The position numbers were made by a program, and so were the translations under genes. A stretch of 64,000 bases of DNA from positions 558,001 to 622,000 of the forward strand of contig NZ_CP092520.1 of NCBI RefSeq assembly GCF_022430525.1, in the 5' to 3' direction. Positions 1 to 9,579 of this stretch are shown piece after piece. How positions within the stretch are numbered: position 1 is the first letter of the stretch; every line of letters begins with the position of its first letter. The notes beneath the pieces are model-generated. The model searched no databases and was not told where the DNA came from. It saw only the letters and a list, made by a program, of their open reading frames with translations. The DNA comes from Cetobacterium somerae (lineage in GTDB: Bacteria; Fusobacteriota; Fusobacteriia; Fusobacteriales; Fusobacteriaceae).

Positions 1-603
1 GGATAAAATTCCTTTTCCATATTGATTAAGACCAATTGTTATAAACATAACTGTCAATCCCAAAACTATATTTGTAATACTACCATAATCTTCTGCTCCG
101 TGACCTCCTGCAAACCAATCTACAGCTACTCCTAAAATTGTAAGTCCTATTAAAGATACTACTATTCCTTGAACTATCGGAGGAAATATTCTTCTAATTT
201 TTCCTGTAAATCCTCCTAAAAAAATTTGTACTAGCGATCCCAACATTGATGCTCCTAATATTGCTGCATAACCAGCTTCTGGTGATCCTCCTGCTATAGC
301 AGATGCTGCTAATCCAATAGAAAGCCCCGGTCCAATAAATGTAAAATTTGATCCCATGACTTGAGGTAACCGACTTCCTAAAAATCCTACTCCTTTACTT
401 TGAAAAATAGTAACTATTCCAGATACAATAAGTATATCTGCTATCATTTCTCCCGTCTGAATTTTATCAAATCCTAATGCTGATGCAAAAATAATTGGCA
501 CTGTAACAATTCCACTAAATGAAGCGAATATATGTTGAAAGGAGAGCAATAGCCACTCTCCTATACTTTTAGGTTTTTCATCTACTCTCAATACTAAAGC
601 CAT
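1..603 (-). CDS. Purine (uracil-xanthine family) permease, 3' end cut by window edge
   Basis: The first 201 codons are visible on the minus strand and the frame is still open at base 1. The protein starts MALVLRVDEKP and soon enters hydrophobic segments, with the family-like stretches QHIFASFSG and LPQVMGSNFTFIG. These fit the nucleobase:cation symporter-2 group (UraA, PbuX, XanQ), which imports xanthine, urate or uracil using an ion gradient. An AGGAGG ribosome site sits just before the ATG at 603. It lies 60 bases downstream of the xanthine dehydrogenase gene, as the last visible member of the purine operon, so xanthine or urate is the likely substrate. Exact specificity cannot be read from the sequence. 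Confidence 0.85.
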   Translation of the reverse strand, partial: MALVLRVDEKPKSIGEWLLLSFQHIFASFSGIVTVPIIFASALGFDKIQTGEMIADILIVSGIVTIFQSKGVGFLGSRLPQVMGSNFTFIGPGLSIGLAASAIAGGSPEAGYAAILGASMLGSLVQIFLGGFTGKIRRIFPPIVQGIVVSLIGLTILGVAVDWFAGGHGAEDYGSITNIVLGLTVMFITIGLNQYGKGILS

Positions 604-663
604 TACTCCTCCTATTAAAATTTAAGTTTTTATGTAAGTATTTTGAGTATTAAGATAAATTAA

Positions 664-3528
664 TTAAATTTTTCCAAGTTCTTTTAATATTTTTTCTGGA
701 GTGAATGGCCATTCTCTTATCCACACTCCTACCGCATCATGAATTGCAGTTGCTATAGCTGGAGATGCCCCATTTATTGATAACTCTCCTACTGATTTTC
801 TAGGTCCATACTCCTCTTTATCTTCATAAGTTTCTACAAATTCTACTCTGAAATCTTTTGGTATATCTTTTATTTTAGCTACCTTATAATCCATAAAGTT
901 TGCATTTAACATATGGCCATCTTTATCAAAAATCATCTCTTCATATAACGAATGACCAATTGACTGAATAACAGCTCCAAATATTTGTCCTTTTGCTAAA
1001 ACTGGATTCATAGGCACTCCACAATCATGAATTGCATAATATTTAGTTACATTAACCTCTCCAGTATTTGTATTAACTTCTACTTCACAAATATGAGTAG
1101 CATATGGAAATGCATGTAAGTGTGTTGTAAAGTTTGCATTTGCTATTAATTGTCCACAACCTTTACCACTCTGTGTTTTAAAAGCTAAATCAGCATAGCT
1201 CATCTCACTATTTTTTCCAACTATTTTCATTGGATAAACAAGTTTTAAATCTTCTTTTGGTTCATTCATATAGAACGAAGCTGACTCTAACATCTTATTT
1301 TCCATTTCTTTACTGGCATTTAAAACTGCTCCTATAGAAAAGTGTGTTCCTGATGATGCATATGCTCCCACATCAAAAGGAGTATTATCTGTATCGGCAG
1401 CTATTATATGTATTTTATCCATGTCTAACTTTAGATGCTCTGACACAGCCTGCACAGCTATTGTATTCATCCCTGTTCCTAAATCTGTACCTCCCATATG
1501 CACTATAAATGTTCCATCGTTTAATTGCTTTATAATCGCATTTCCAGTATCAACATTTGGAATTCCTGACTTTTGTTGAACTATAGCAACTCCTTGCCCC
1601 ACTTTTATATGAGGTTTTTCACTTTCTTTTTTATTTCTCCAATCTATCATTTTTGCAGCTTTCTCAATAGTATCTATCAATCCACAACTCTCAATAATTT
1701 CAGCACTTCCTTTTCCAACTTCAGCCATTTGAGCTAAAAGTTCCATTGCATCCCCTGATCTAACAGTATTTTTTCTTAGGATATCTAAATAATCTACACC
1801 AATCTCTTTCGCTAACTCAGCTATACATGTCATTAATGCATAGGTTCCTTGCGGTGCTCCATAACCTCTATAAGCTCCAGCATTAGGAAGGTTAGAGTAG
1901 AATATATCTATATCAAATTTTATATTTTCTACGTTAAATAAAGGCAGTGGTACTGCACAACTATTTTTTGATACAGTCATACAATGATTTCCAAAAGCTC
2001 CTGTATTAGAGTAAACATCCATTTGAATAGCATTTAGCTTTCCATCCTTATTAGCTCCTAATTTAACTTTTATTTTCATATCATGTCTCGAAGTTGCTGC
2101 TATAAATTCCTCTTCTCTTGAATATCTATAATAGATAGATTTTCCTGTTATCCAAGTTAAATATGAAGCTAAATCTTCCATCAATACGTCTTGTTTAACT
2201 CCAAATCCTCCTCCAACAGCCTCTTTTATAACTCTTATCTTATTTTCTGAAATTCCTAAAATACTTGAGATTATTCTTCTAGCATGTCCTGGAACTTGTG
2301 TTGAAGCATGAACAACTAATCTTCCATCTACAATCTCTGTATAACATACATGTGGCTCTGAAGGGCAACAATGAACTTTTTTTGTTCTATATTCTCGCTC
2401 TATTATTGCATCAGATTTTGAAAACGCTAATTCTACATCTCCCATTTTTCCGCCAGTTTTAGCTACCATGTTTGTTCTTTGATCTCCACCTATTGGAAAA
2501 TTCCAAAATATTGGTGTTTCTCTTGGATCAGCTTTTGCATTATGCTCTTCGTATCCTCTTAAATTTCCATCTTTAAAATATACAGGTCCACCATGAACTA
2601 AAATCTCTCCACTCATAGCATCTTCTAATGTTACTACTGGTTTTAAAACTTCATATTCTACCTCTATAAGTTCTATAGCTTTTTCTGCTATTTCTAGACT
2701 CTCTGCAACCACTGCCGCTACCCTGTCTCCTTCATGATAAACTTTTTGTCCTATCAATCTTCTATCATAAGGCGATGGCTCTGGATAACTCTGTCCTGAT
2801 CTTCCATAAACAGTTTTAGGAGAGTTTTCATGTGTTAATATATAAACTACTCCAGGTAATTTTTCTGCTTTTGATACATCAATTTTTGTTACATAAGCAC
2901 TTGCATGAGGTGATCCTAAAACTTTTAAAAAACAAGCATCTGAGGCTACAAAATCTTCAACAAAAGCTTTTTCTCCTTTTACAAGCTTTGGAGAATCAAT
3001 TTTACAAACAGATTTTCCTATTACTCTCATCTCTTTTTCAGAATTTGCTCTCTCTATTTTTTCTCCAGCTAAAAGTTTTTTATAAATATCAATTACATCA
3101 TACATCTGCTCATAACCTGTACATCGACATAAAATTGATGATAATGCATCTGAAATATCTTCCCTTGTCGGTTTCTCAACATTATCTAAAAGTATTTTTA
3201 GTGCAAGATAAATTGATGGAGAACAGTATCCACATTGAATAACTCCTGCTAAAATCATTGCTTCTTGAAGTGTATCTATTTTCTTTTTATCAGAAAAAAA
3301 TTCTACAGTATATATCTCTCTTCCTTCAATTTGTCCAACCAATAATAGACATGAATTAACAGTTTGTCCATCTAATATTATATTGCATAAACCACAGTTT
3401 CCATCTCCATCACATCCTTCTCTTATTGAAAGAATTCCTTGATTTCTCAAAAATACCTTTGCTGATTGACATTTATCTCCAAAAAACTCTTTTTCTACAC
3501 CATTTAATTTAAATTTTATTTTATCCAT
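664..3528 (-). CDS. xdh: Fused [2Fe-2S]/molybdenum xanthine dehydrogenase (selenium-dependent type)
   Basis: This 954-residue protein joins the iron-sulfur subunit and the molybdenum catalytic subunit of a xanthine dehydrogenase. Residues 1-150 carry two [2Fe-2S] sites: C39, C45, C48, C60, and C99, C102, C134, C136. The rest has molybdopterin-enzyme motifs such as GGGFGVKQD, RGYGAPQGTYALM and, near the end, VGELSINGASPA with the expected catalytic Glu. It hydroxylates hypoxanthine or xanthine in the cytoplasm and passes electrons to the FAD subunit encoded just upstream. This fused form is typical of the clostridial and enterococcal enzyme annotated as selenium-dependent; I infer selenium use from family and context (YgeY, SsnA). 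No maturation genes (yqeB, yqeC, selD) are in the window. Confidence 0.9.
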   Translation of the reverse strand: MDKIKFKLNGVEKEFFGDKCQSAKVFLRNQGILSIREGCDGDGNCGLCNIILDGQTVNSCLLLVGQIEGREIYTVEFFSDKKKIDTLQEAMILAGVIQCGYCSPSIYLALKILLDNVEKPTREDISDALSSILCRCTGYEQMYDVIDIYKKLLAGEKIERANSEKEMRVIGKSVCKIDSPKLVKGEKAFVEDFVASDACFLKVLGSPHASAYVTKIDVSKAEKLPGVVYILTHENSPKTVYGRSGQSYPEPSPYDRRLIGQKVYHEGDRVAAVVAESLEIAEKAIELIEVEYEVLKPVVTLEDAMSGEILVHGGPVYFKDGNLRGYEEHNAKADPRETPIFWNFPIGGDQRTNMVAKTGGKMGDVELAFSKSDAIIEREYRTKKVHCCPSEPHVCYTEIVDGRLVVHASTQVPGHARRIISSILGISENKIRVIKEAVGGGFGVKQDVLMEDLASYLTWITGKSIYYRYSREEEFIAATSRHDMKIKVKLGANKDGKLNAIQMDVYSNTGAFGNHCMTVSKNSCAVPLPLFNVENIKFDIDIFYSNLPNAGAYRGYGAPQGTYALMTCIAELAKEIGVDYLDILRKNTVRSGDAMELLAQMAEVGKGSAEIIESCGLIDTIEKAAKMIDWRNKKESEKPHIKVGQGVAIVQQKSGIPNVDTGNAIIKQLNDGTFIVHMGGTDLGTGMNTIAVQAVSEHLKLDMDKIHIIAADTDNTPFDVGAYASSGTHFSIGAVLNASKEMENKMLESASFYMNEPKEDLKLVYPMKIVGKNSEMSYADLAFKTQSGKGCGQLIANANFTTHLHAFPYATHICEVEVNTNTGEVNVTKYYAIHDCGVPMNPVLAKGQIFGAVIQSIGHSLYEEMIFDKDGHMLNANFMDYKVAKIKDIPKDFRVEFVETYEDKEEYGPRKSVGELSINGASPAIATAIHDAVGVWIREWPFTPEKILKELGKI

Positions 3529-3587
3529 CTTTTATCTATATGATAAATGTTGAAAATATTTACCATACATCCTCCTTTCAATTTTTT

Positions 3588-4379
3588 CTAAGCAATTTCA
3601 AAACATTCAGCTACTAACTCTCCAGCTAAATAAGCTTTAAACTCTTTTGAACCACGAAAATCTGTTAATGGTTCTACATGATTTCTAATTAGGTGTATCA
3701 ACAATTGTTTTTCTAATATCGTTCCTTCTAACTCTTTTTCTATATCTTTTAATCTTATAACTGTTGAAGCTACGCCACCTACGGCTATTCTTATATCCTT
3801 TATTTTTTCTTGATCTTTATTATAAGTAACAGCTGCTCCAATTAATGATAAATCATCAGAAGTTCTTGAATGAGCTCTTACTCCGTAAAGTTTTTCAAGC
3901 TTCTTCTCTTCAATTATTATTTTTTCAATAAATCGCTCATCTTTTCTTAGTATATACTCTTCAACTAAAACCAACTTTTCTTCTTCATAAACTTTAACCA
4001 TTGCTTCTAAAACAATTAAAGTTGGAATAAGGTCTCCTACCGTTTTTCCACCTACAATATTTCCACCAATTGTAGCCATATTTCTTATATTTCTATTTTC
4101 CATTAACATCGCTGCTTTTTTTAGTTGTTCAGGTATAATCTTACTACTTATTAATTTTTGAAATGTTACACATGCTCCAATTTCTAAGTTTCCTTTTTCA
4201 TTTTTCTTTATTTTATCTAAACTTAATTTTCTAAGATCTATATATACTTCATATTTTTTTTTATTAAATAAAAGATTTAATATTGTTCCACCTGCAAGAT
4301 ATTTTCCAGTTTCTTTATGTTGATTTTTTAATGAAATGGCTTCTTCAATTGTCTCTGGTATAAAATATTTTTTTATCAT
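3588..4379 (-). CDS. Xanthine dehydrogenase FAD-binding subunit
   Basis: This 263-residue protein matches the FAD_binding_5 / CO-dehydrogenase flavoprotein C-terminal architecture. It has the two flavin motifs LAGGT (residues 28-32) and NMATIGGNIVGG (100-111). The length is usual for a stand-alone medium subunit. It takes electrons from the fused Fe-S/Mo subunit encoded 59 bases downstream and passes them to NAD or another acceptor. The ATG at 4379 follows a TGGAGGAAAA ribosome site. A hairpin lies between this gene and the PreA-like gene upstream, so expression of the two xanthine dehydrogenase genes may be partly uncoupled from the front of the operon. Confidence 0.88.
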   Translation of the reverse strand: MIKKYFIPETIEEAISLKNQHKETGKYLAGGTILNLLFNKKKYEVYIDLRKLSLDKIKKNEKGNLEIGACVTFQKLISSKIIPEQLKKAAMLMENRNIRNMATIGGNIVGGKTVGDLIPTLIVLEAMVKVYEEEKLVLVEEYILRKDERFIEKIIIEEKKLEKLYGVRAHSRTSDDLSLIGAAVTYNKDQEKIKDIRIAVGGVASTVIRLKDIEKELEGTILEKQLLIHLIRNHVEPLTDFRGSKEFKAYLAGELVAECFEIA

Positions 4380-4399
4380 TTTTCCTCCATATATTTATA

Positions 4400-4437
4400 A
4401 AATAAGTTTAAAGAGATTAATCCCTTTAAACTTATTT
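4400..4437 (-). terminator. Intra-operon hairpin between preA-like and xdh genes
   Basis: A 14-bp inverted repeat (AAATAAGTTTAAAG and its complement, 10-base loop) fills most of the 67-base gap. On the minus strand it is followed by TATAAATATA, not a solid U tract, so it is a weak terminator, an attenuator or an mRNA-stabilising hairpin. Confidence 0.45.
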
Positions 4438-4446
4438 TTTAATTTT

Positions 4447-5547
4447 CTAGTATCTTATAATATCTAAAACATTTTTAGGACATTGAGAGGTACATACACC
4501 ACATCCAAAACAAAGTTCTTTATTAAATATAGGTTTTTTATCTTCTAATTTTATCGCATGATAAGGACAAACTTTAATACAAATTCCACAGCCTATACAT
4601 CCATCTTTTAATTCTGGAATATTAGTTTCATAATTTGCTTTTACTCTCTCTTTTGTCTTTTTAATAGTTAAACCTTTTATTTGATCTAAATTCTCATACC
4701 CATGAGAATCCATCCACTCATTTAACTCTTTTACTATTCTTCCATAAGCTTTTGGTCCCTCTATAATTCCTTGAGTACAAACCTGAACTGCTGATGCTCC
4801 TGCCATAAATGCTTCAACAACATCTTTTCCTGTTGAAATACCACCAACTGCAAATACTGGTATATTTTTTACTCCTTTTGCAAGCTCAAATACATGTCTT
4901 AGCATAATTGGCTTTATTGCAGGTCCAGATAGCCATCCATATCCTGTATTAGAACCCATATATGGCATACCTGTTTCTATATCTATTGATAGACATGGTC
5001 CATAAGAATTCATCGCTACTAACCCATCTGCTCCATGTTCTTCTAAAATTCTAGCTGTTTCTGAAATATCTGGAATACCTGGTGAAATTTTCATAAATAC
5101 AGGTTTTTTAGTATGTTTTTTTGCTGCTGCTAAAGTTTCCAACATTGGCGTAATATCTCTTCCTACATAATGAGCAGAGATTTCATATGCATCTGCAAAT
5201 TTATCTACCAACGGTACTACTTTTTCAATATCAGCTGCTACATAACCCATTCCAATTATTAAAGGTTCATCTTTAAATTTACATTTTTTGTACTCTTTTT
5301 CTACCCAATACTCAACTGAATGTTCTGACCATAGTTCTGTATTTAAAAAATATTTTCCTTTAAAATCCTGCATACATGGTTTTGGTACTTTTGCTGGTTC
5401 TGATGAAACAGTTTTTGCCACTACTCCTGCTGCTCCATTTTCTACTGCTTCTCTACATATATCAGCATCTTTTGATGTTGGTCCTGCCCCTACTATAACT
5501 GGATTTGCATATTTTAATCCTGCTAATGTTACTCTTAAATCTGCCAT
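4447..5547 (-). CDS. PreA-like dihydroorotate dehydrogenase-family flavoprotein with two C-terminal [4Fe-4S] sites
   Basis: I start this 366-residue protein at the ATG at 5547 (MADLRVTLAG) because GGAGGA lies just upstream; a longer open frame would run into guanine deaminase. The N-terminal 300 residues form a DHOD/PreA-type TIM barrel that should bind FMN. The C-terminus has two ferredoxin cysteine sets, CIGCGICIKVCP and CFGCGVCTSQCP. In PreAT dihydropyrimidine dehydrogenase this subunit carries the active site, while the PreT partner handles NAD(H). No PreT-like gene is in the window. In purine-degrading clusters of gut anaerobes such proteins sit beside ssnA, ygeX, ygeY and xdh. The role here is probably a redox step on a purine breakdown intermediate; the substrate is unknown. 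Confidence 0.75.
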   Translation of the reverse strand: MADLRVTLAGLKYANPVIVGAGPTSKDADICREAVENGAAGVVAKTVSSEPAKVPKPCMQDFKGKYFLNTELWSEHSVEYWVEKEYKKCKFKDEPLIIGMGYVAADIEKVVPLVDKFADAYEISAHYVGRDITPMLETLAAAKKHTKKPVFMKISPGIPDISETARILEEHGADGLVAMNSYGPCLSIDIETGMPYMGSNTGYGWLSGPAIKPIMLRHVFELAKGVKNIPVFAVGGISTGKDVVEAFMAGASAVQVCTQGIIEGPKAYGRIVKELNEWMDSHGYENLDQIKGLTIKKTKERVKANYETNIPELKDGCIGCGICIKVCPYHAIKLEDKKPIFNKELCFGCGVCTSQCPKNVLDIIRY

Positions 5548-5566
5548 TCTTATCCTCCGTAATCTT

Positions 5567-6856
5567 TTAATTAAAATTTGGTTTATCCAATTTATTTCCT
5601 GATACATATCTCTCCACTATATTTCTATCATCACCTACATAGATATATCTTTCTACTCTCTCCATCACATCTCTTGGGTTTATATCGGCTATATTAGAGT
5701 CATCTATAATCAAAGCATCAAATTCGTTTCCTTTTTCAAAAGAACCTATATTATCTCCAAAGAATTGTCCTCCTCCTTTAGTAGCTATATAAAACCATTC
5801 AGAAGTAGATAATGGCTTATTACTATCATCTAAATAAACCCATCTTAACTTTGCAACTTGTGAAGCGCTTACAATTGCTTTGGCTATAGATACATCATGT
5901 CCTCCTGATATATCAGATGCTAATCCTACCGGTATTCCCATATCAACTAATTTTCTTATTGGAGCTATTCCTGATGATAAATTGTTATTTGAATGTGGTG
6001 AATGAGCTACCATTATTTTTTTCTCTTTCATTAATTCTAGTTCTTCTTTGGTATTCCAAATGCAGTGAGCTTGAATAGTTGGTTGATCACCAAATAATCC
6101 ATGAGTATTATATACATCTGCATAATGTTTTGCTGTTGGTTCTAATTCTGATACCCAAGCAATTTCTCCTTTATTTTCAGATAAATGAGATTGGATTTTA
6201 ACATTAAACTCTTTAGCCATAGCTCCTAATCCTGATAATAATTCTGGTGTACACGTTGGTACAAATCTTGGAGTTATAATTGGTTTAACCCTCTCATATC
6301 TATCTTTTGTATTTTCTAACCATTTTCTAGTTTCATTTAAAGACTCTTGTGTTGTTTCATGATAAAATTCTGGTGCATTTCTATCCATATTAACTTTTCC
6401 TACCATAGCCCCTAATCCTGATTTATCTAACATCTCCATTAAAAGCTCCGTAGCTTCTCTATGGATTGTTCCAAATAAAACTGATCTAGTAGTTCCTTGT
6501 CTCCATAATTCTGTTATTACTTTTTCATATGCTTTTTTAGCATATTTTATATTTTCATATTTAGCTTCTTCTGGAAAAGTGTATGTTTCTAACCAAGGAA
6601 GTAATTCTTTATCTAATCCCAAACCTCTATTTGTAAATTGTGGTGCATGAAAGTGAGTATCTATAAATCCAGGTATTATTAATTTTCCACTATGATCAAT
6701 TAATTCAGCCATATTATGTTCCTTTGGAACTTCTTTATAAACTCCTAATACTTGACCATTTTTTACTGCAATATATCCATTTTCAATAATTTCATGTCTC
6801 CCAAATTCTGGTGTGTGATATATATCTCCTTTAAATAACTTTAACACTTCTCTCAT
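5567..6856 (-). CDS. guaD: Guanine deaminase
   Basis: This 429-residue amidohydrolase converts guanine to xanthine and ammonia in the cytoplasm, feeding xanthine dehydrogenase. The zinc motif is GFIDTHFHAPQ (H68, H70), followed by the guanine-deaminase signature QFTNRGLGLD and LLPWLETYTFPEE. Later metal-site motifs are SHLSEN, HCIW and SDISGGHD. Length and motif order match bacterial GuaD. It lies 15 bases after the NCS2 permease gene in the minus-strand operon, and GGGAGG precedes the start codon. The pairing of guanine deaminase with a guanine/hypoxanthine-type permease makes a complete route from imported guanine to xanthine. Confidence 0.93.
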   Translation of the reverse strand: MREVLKLFKGDIYHTPEFGRHEIIENGYIAVKNGQVLGVYKEVPKEHNMAELIDHSGKLIIPGFIDTHFHAPQFTNRGLGLDKELLPWLETYTFPEEAKYENIKYAKKAYEKVITELWRQGTTRSVLFGTIHREATELLMEMLDKSGLGAMVGKVNMDRNAPEFYHETTQESLNETRKWLENTKDRYERVKPIITPRFVPTCTPELLSGLGAMAKEFNVKIQSHLSENKGEIAWVSELEPTAKHYADVYNTHGLFGDQPTIQAHCIWNTKEELELMKEKKIMVAHSPHSNNNLSSGIAPIRKLVDMGIPVGLASDISGGHDVSIAKAIVSASQVAKLRWVYLDDSNKPLSTSEWFYIATKGGGQFFGDNIGSFEKGNEFDALIIDDSNIADINPRDVMERVERYIYVGDDRNIVERYVSGNKLDKPNFN

Positions 6857-6871
6857 CCTCCCTTGTATTAA

Positions 6872-8212
6872 CTAAATAAACATAATTTTTACTACAAACA
6901 GAATTGCCAAAATAGCCATTACCTTCGTCACATCTTTAAATTTTCCAGTTAAAACTTTTAAAGCCACATATGATAAAATTCCAATAACAATTCCATCTGC
7001 TATACTATATGTTAATGGCATTAAAATAATTGTTAAAAATGCTGGTATTCCCTCTGTTATATCATCAAAATTTATCGCTTTTATAGCAGTTACCATTAAA
7101 AGTCCTACTATAATTAATACAGGTGCTGTAGCTGATGCTGGTATCATAATAAATAATGGTGATAGAAATAATGCTATTACAAAAAGTATTGATGTTGTTA
7201 ATGCTGTTAATCCTGTTTTTCCACCTTCTGCTATTCCTGAAGCTGATTCAACAAATGTTCCAACAAGAGATGTTCCTAAAAATCCTGCCATTATAGTCCC
7301 AATAGAGTCACAAAGACAAGCTTTTGTTACTCCTGGTAGGTTGTCATTTTCATCTAATAAATTTGCCTTTCCTCCAAGTCCTATAAGAGTTCCAACAGTA
7401 TCAAATATTGCAACAAAAAGAAATGTAAATACTACTAAAGCCATGTTTGGTGTCAAAATTTCATCCATTCCTACAAATTGAAAAACCGTAGATTTCAAAT
7501 CTGGAATTACTTGCCAACTTGTTGGTAATTTTGTTACACCCATAAAAAATCCTATTATAGCAGTTCCAATTATTCCCCAAAACATGGAACCTTTTATATT
7601 TTTATACATTAATGATCCTGTTAAAAAAACTCCAACAAGTGTTAATACTGCTCTTGGTTCCTTTAGGTTTCCTAGAGTTACAACAGTTCCTTGTCCTGCT
7701 ACAACTATTCCACCACTTACAAGACCTATTAAAGCTATAAACAATCCAATTCCTGCAATCATTGCCATTTTAATATTAAATGGAATTACATCAAACAATT
7801 TTTCTCTCACTCTTGTTACAGTTAATATTAGTAAACAAACTCCAGATATTGCAACTGCTGTTAAAGCATACTGCCAACTATGTCCTTGACCTAAAACAAC
7901 TGAAAATACAAAGAATGCATTCATACCTAAAGATGGTCCTAATCCAAATGGAAAATTAAATAATGCAGCTAAAGATGTTGCTATTGCTGATGATAATGCT
8001 GTCGCTGCAAATGCTCCTGAAAATGGTATTCCAGTTTTTGAAAGTGTTCCTGGTATAACTGCCAAAATATAAGCCATTGTCATAAATGTTGTTAACCCTG
8101 CAAATAATTCTGTCTTTACATCAGATCCCCTTTCACTAATTTTAAAGTATCGATCTAATTTTGATTTACTTCCTAACCCCTCATCTCTTACTAATTCTAA
8201 ATCTTCTTCCAT
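6872..8212 (-). CDS. NCS2-family guanine/hypoxanthine-type permease
   Basis: I start this 446-residue membrane protein at 8212 (MEEDLELVRDEG), where AGGAGGG stands just upstream; the longer frame would overlap ssnA. It has the AzgA/PbuG signature: a short N-terminus, then the family block TELFAGLTTFMTMAYILAV, about a dozen hydrophobic segments, and motifs GLGPSLGMNAFF and FDTVGTLIGL. It should import purine bases by proton symport. Its place between ssnA and guaD supports guanine, hypoxanthine or xanthine as substrate. It is of a different subfamily from the permease at the left window edge. Confidence 0.9.
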   Translation of the reverse strand: MEEDLELVRDEGLGSKSKLDRYFKISERGSDVKTELFAGLTTFMTMAYILAVIPGTLSKTGIPFSGAFAATALSSAIATSLAALFNFPFGLGPSLGMNAFFVFSVVLGQGHSWQYALTAVAISGVCLLILTVTRVREKLFDVIPFNIKMAMIAGIGLFIALIGLVSGGIVVAGQGTVVTLGNLKEPRAVLTLVGVFLTGSLMYKNIKGSMFWGIIGTAIIGFFMGVTKLPTSWQVIPDLKSTVFQFVGMDEILTPNMALVVFTFLFVAIFDTVGTLIGLGGKANLLDENDNLPGVTKACLCDSIGTIMAGFLGTSLVGTFVESASGIAEGGKTGLTALTTSILFVIALFLSPLFIMIPASATAPVLIIVGLLMVTAIKAINFDDITEGIPAFLTIILMPLTYSIADGIVIGILSYVALKVLTGKFKDVTKVMAILAILFVVKIMFI

Positions 8213-8235
8213 AACAACCCTCCTATATTTATTTT

Positions 8236-9567
8236 TTATTTTTCTACACTTTTCCACATTTGTTTCGAAATTGTTCTAGCTTTCTCTAAGATTGATTTCT
8301 CATCTACATTAATAAGCTTTCTTTTTTTCATAAGAATTTTTCCATTACAAATAGTAGTAGTAGCTCCTCTTCCTGAAATTCCAAATATTATGTGACTATT
8401 ATAGTTATTTTCATTAAGCTCAGTATGAGGTATATAGTCAAATATTGCTATGTCTGCCTTTGCTCCCTTTTTTAAAATCCCCGTATTACATCCAAATTGT
8501 TTTTTTATTATTTCTCGATTGTTTCTAAAAAGCATTAAAGGAGCTTCTTTCCATCCTACTGTTGGATCCTTTAATTCATGCTTATGTAAAATATTAGCTA
8601 CTTTTAGAGATTCAATCATATCTGCTGTATACCCATCTGTTCCAAGACCTACAATTAATCCTTCTTCTAACATTTTTATTGCTGGAGAACAACCGACTGC
8701 ATTCCCCATATTTGATTCTGGATTATGGATAATATTACATCCTGAATTTTTTAAAATATCTAATTCATAATCATTAATATGTATACAATGAACTGCTATT
8801 GTATTTTCTTTAAATATTCCATATTCATTAAGTCTTTCCACAACTCTTTTCCCATATTTTTCTTGAGCGTCATTTAAATCTGTTATTCCTTCAGCAACAT
8901 GAATATGATATCCAACATCTATATTTTCCATAGCCTTCTTACATTTTTCTAAAGTTTCGTTTGATACTGTAAAAGAAGCATGAATTCCAAACATTCCCTT
9001 TATCATATCTGAATTTTTTCTATCAACATATTTTATAAACTCTATATTTTCTCTTAATCCCTCTTCTGCTTTCTCAATTCCATCCCTATCAGAAACTTCA
9101 TAACATAAAGAAGTTCTTATTCCTAAATGATCTGCAACTTTAGCAATTCTCTCTAGACTTCCCGTTATTGCCATCGGTGAAGCATGATGATCTATTACCG
9201 TTGTTACTCCATTTTTTATACTTTCCATATATGTTGCATATGCCGAATATTCAATATCATCTAGAGATAAACTTTTATCTACTTTCCACCAAAGATTTTT
9301 AAGAATTTCATCAAAATTTCTTGTACTTCCCTTTATGTCCATTCCTCTTGCAAAGCTTGAATATATATGCATATGAGTATTTATGAGACCTGGCATTATT
9401 ATTCCATCATCTGCATCTATAATTTCAGCTTCATTATACTTCTTTCTTAAATCACTAAAATTTCCAACTTCTATTATTTCATCTTCTTTTATTACTACAG
9501 CTCCATTTTCTATATATGGATTTTTATCATCTTGAGTTATAACTCTTCCATTTCCAACAATATACAT
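8236..9567 (-). CDS. ssnA: SsnA-type amidohydrolase
   Basis: This 443-residue cytoplasmic metal-dependent hydrolase belongs to the ATZ/TRZ-like amidohydrolases annotated SsnA. It shows the zinc motif GLINTHMHIYS (H65, H67), the SsnA-like ARGMDIKGSTRNF, then HIHVAEG, AVHCIHIND and GTDGYTADM. SsnA genes are a standard part of anaerobic purine (uric acid) degradation clusters, where they are thought to hydrolyse a C-N bond in a ring-opened or oxidised purine; the exact reaction is not shown by sequence. The gene sits in the middle of the minus-strand operon, with AGGAGGTAA upstream of the ATG. Confidence 0.88.
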   Translation of the reverse strand: MYIVGNGRVITQDDKNPYIENGAVVIKEDEIIEVGNFSDLRKKYNEAEIIDADDGIIMPGLINTHMHIYSSFARGMDIKGSTRNFDEILKNLWWKVDKSLSLDDIEYSAYATYMESIKNGVTTVIDHHASPMAITGSLERIAKVADHLGIRTSLCYEVSDRDGIEKAEEGLRENIEFIKYVDRKNSDMIKGMFGIHASFTVSNETLEKCKKAMENIDVGYHIHVAEGITDLNDAQEKYGKRVVERLNEYGIFKENTIAVHCIHINDYELDILKNSGCNIIHNPESNMGNAVGCSPAIKMLEEGLIVGLGTDGYTADMIESLKVANILHKHELKDPTVGWKEAPLMLFRNNREIIKKQFGCNTGILKKGAKADIAIFDYIPHTELNENNYNSHIIFGISGRGATTTICNGKILMKKRKLINVDEKSILEKARTISKQMWKSVEK

Positions 9568-9579
9568 AGTTACCTCCTC

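Noticed and set aside
2832-3242. Open frame of 136 codons opposite xanthine dehydrogenase
   Set aside because: It is a Leu/His-rich antisense shadow of a well-supported gene without a ribosome site.
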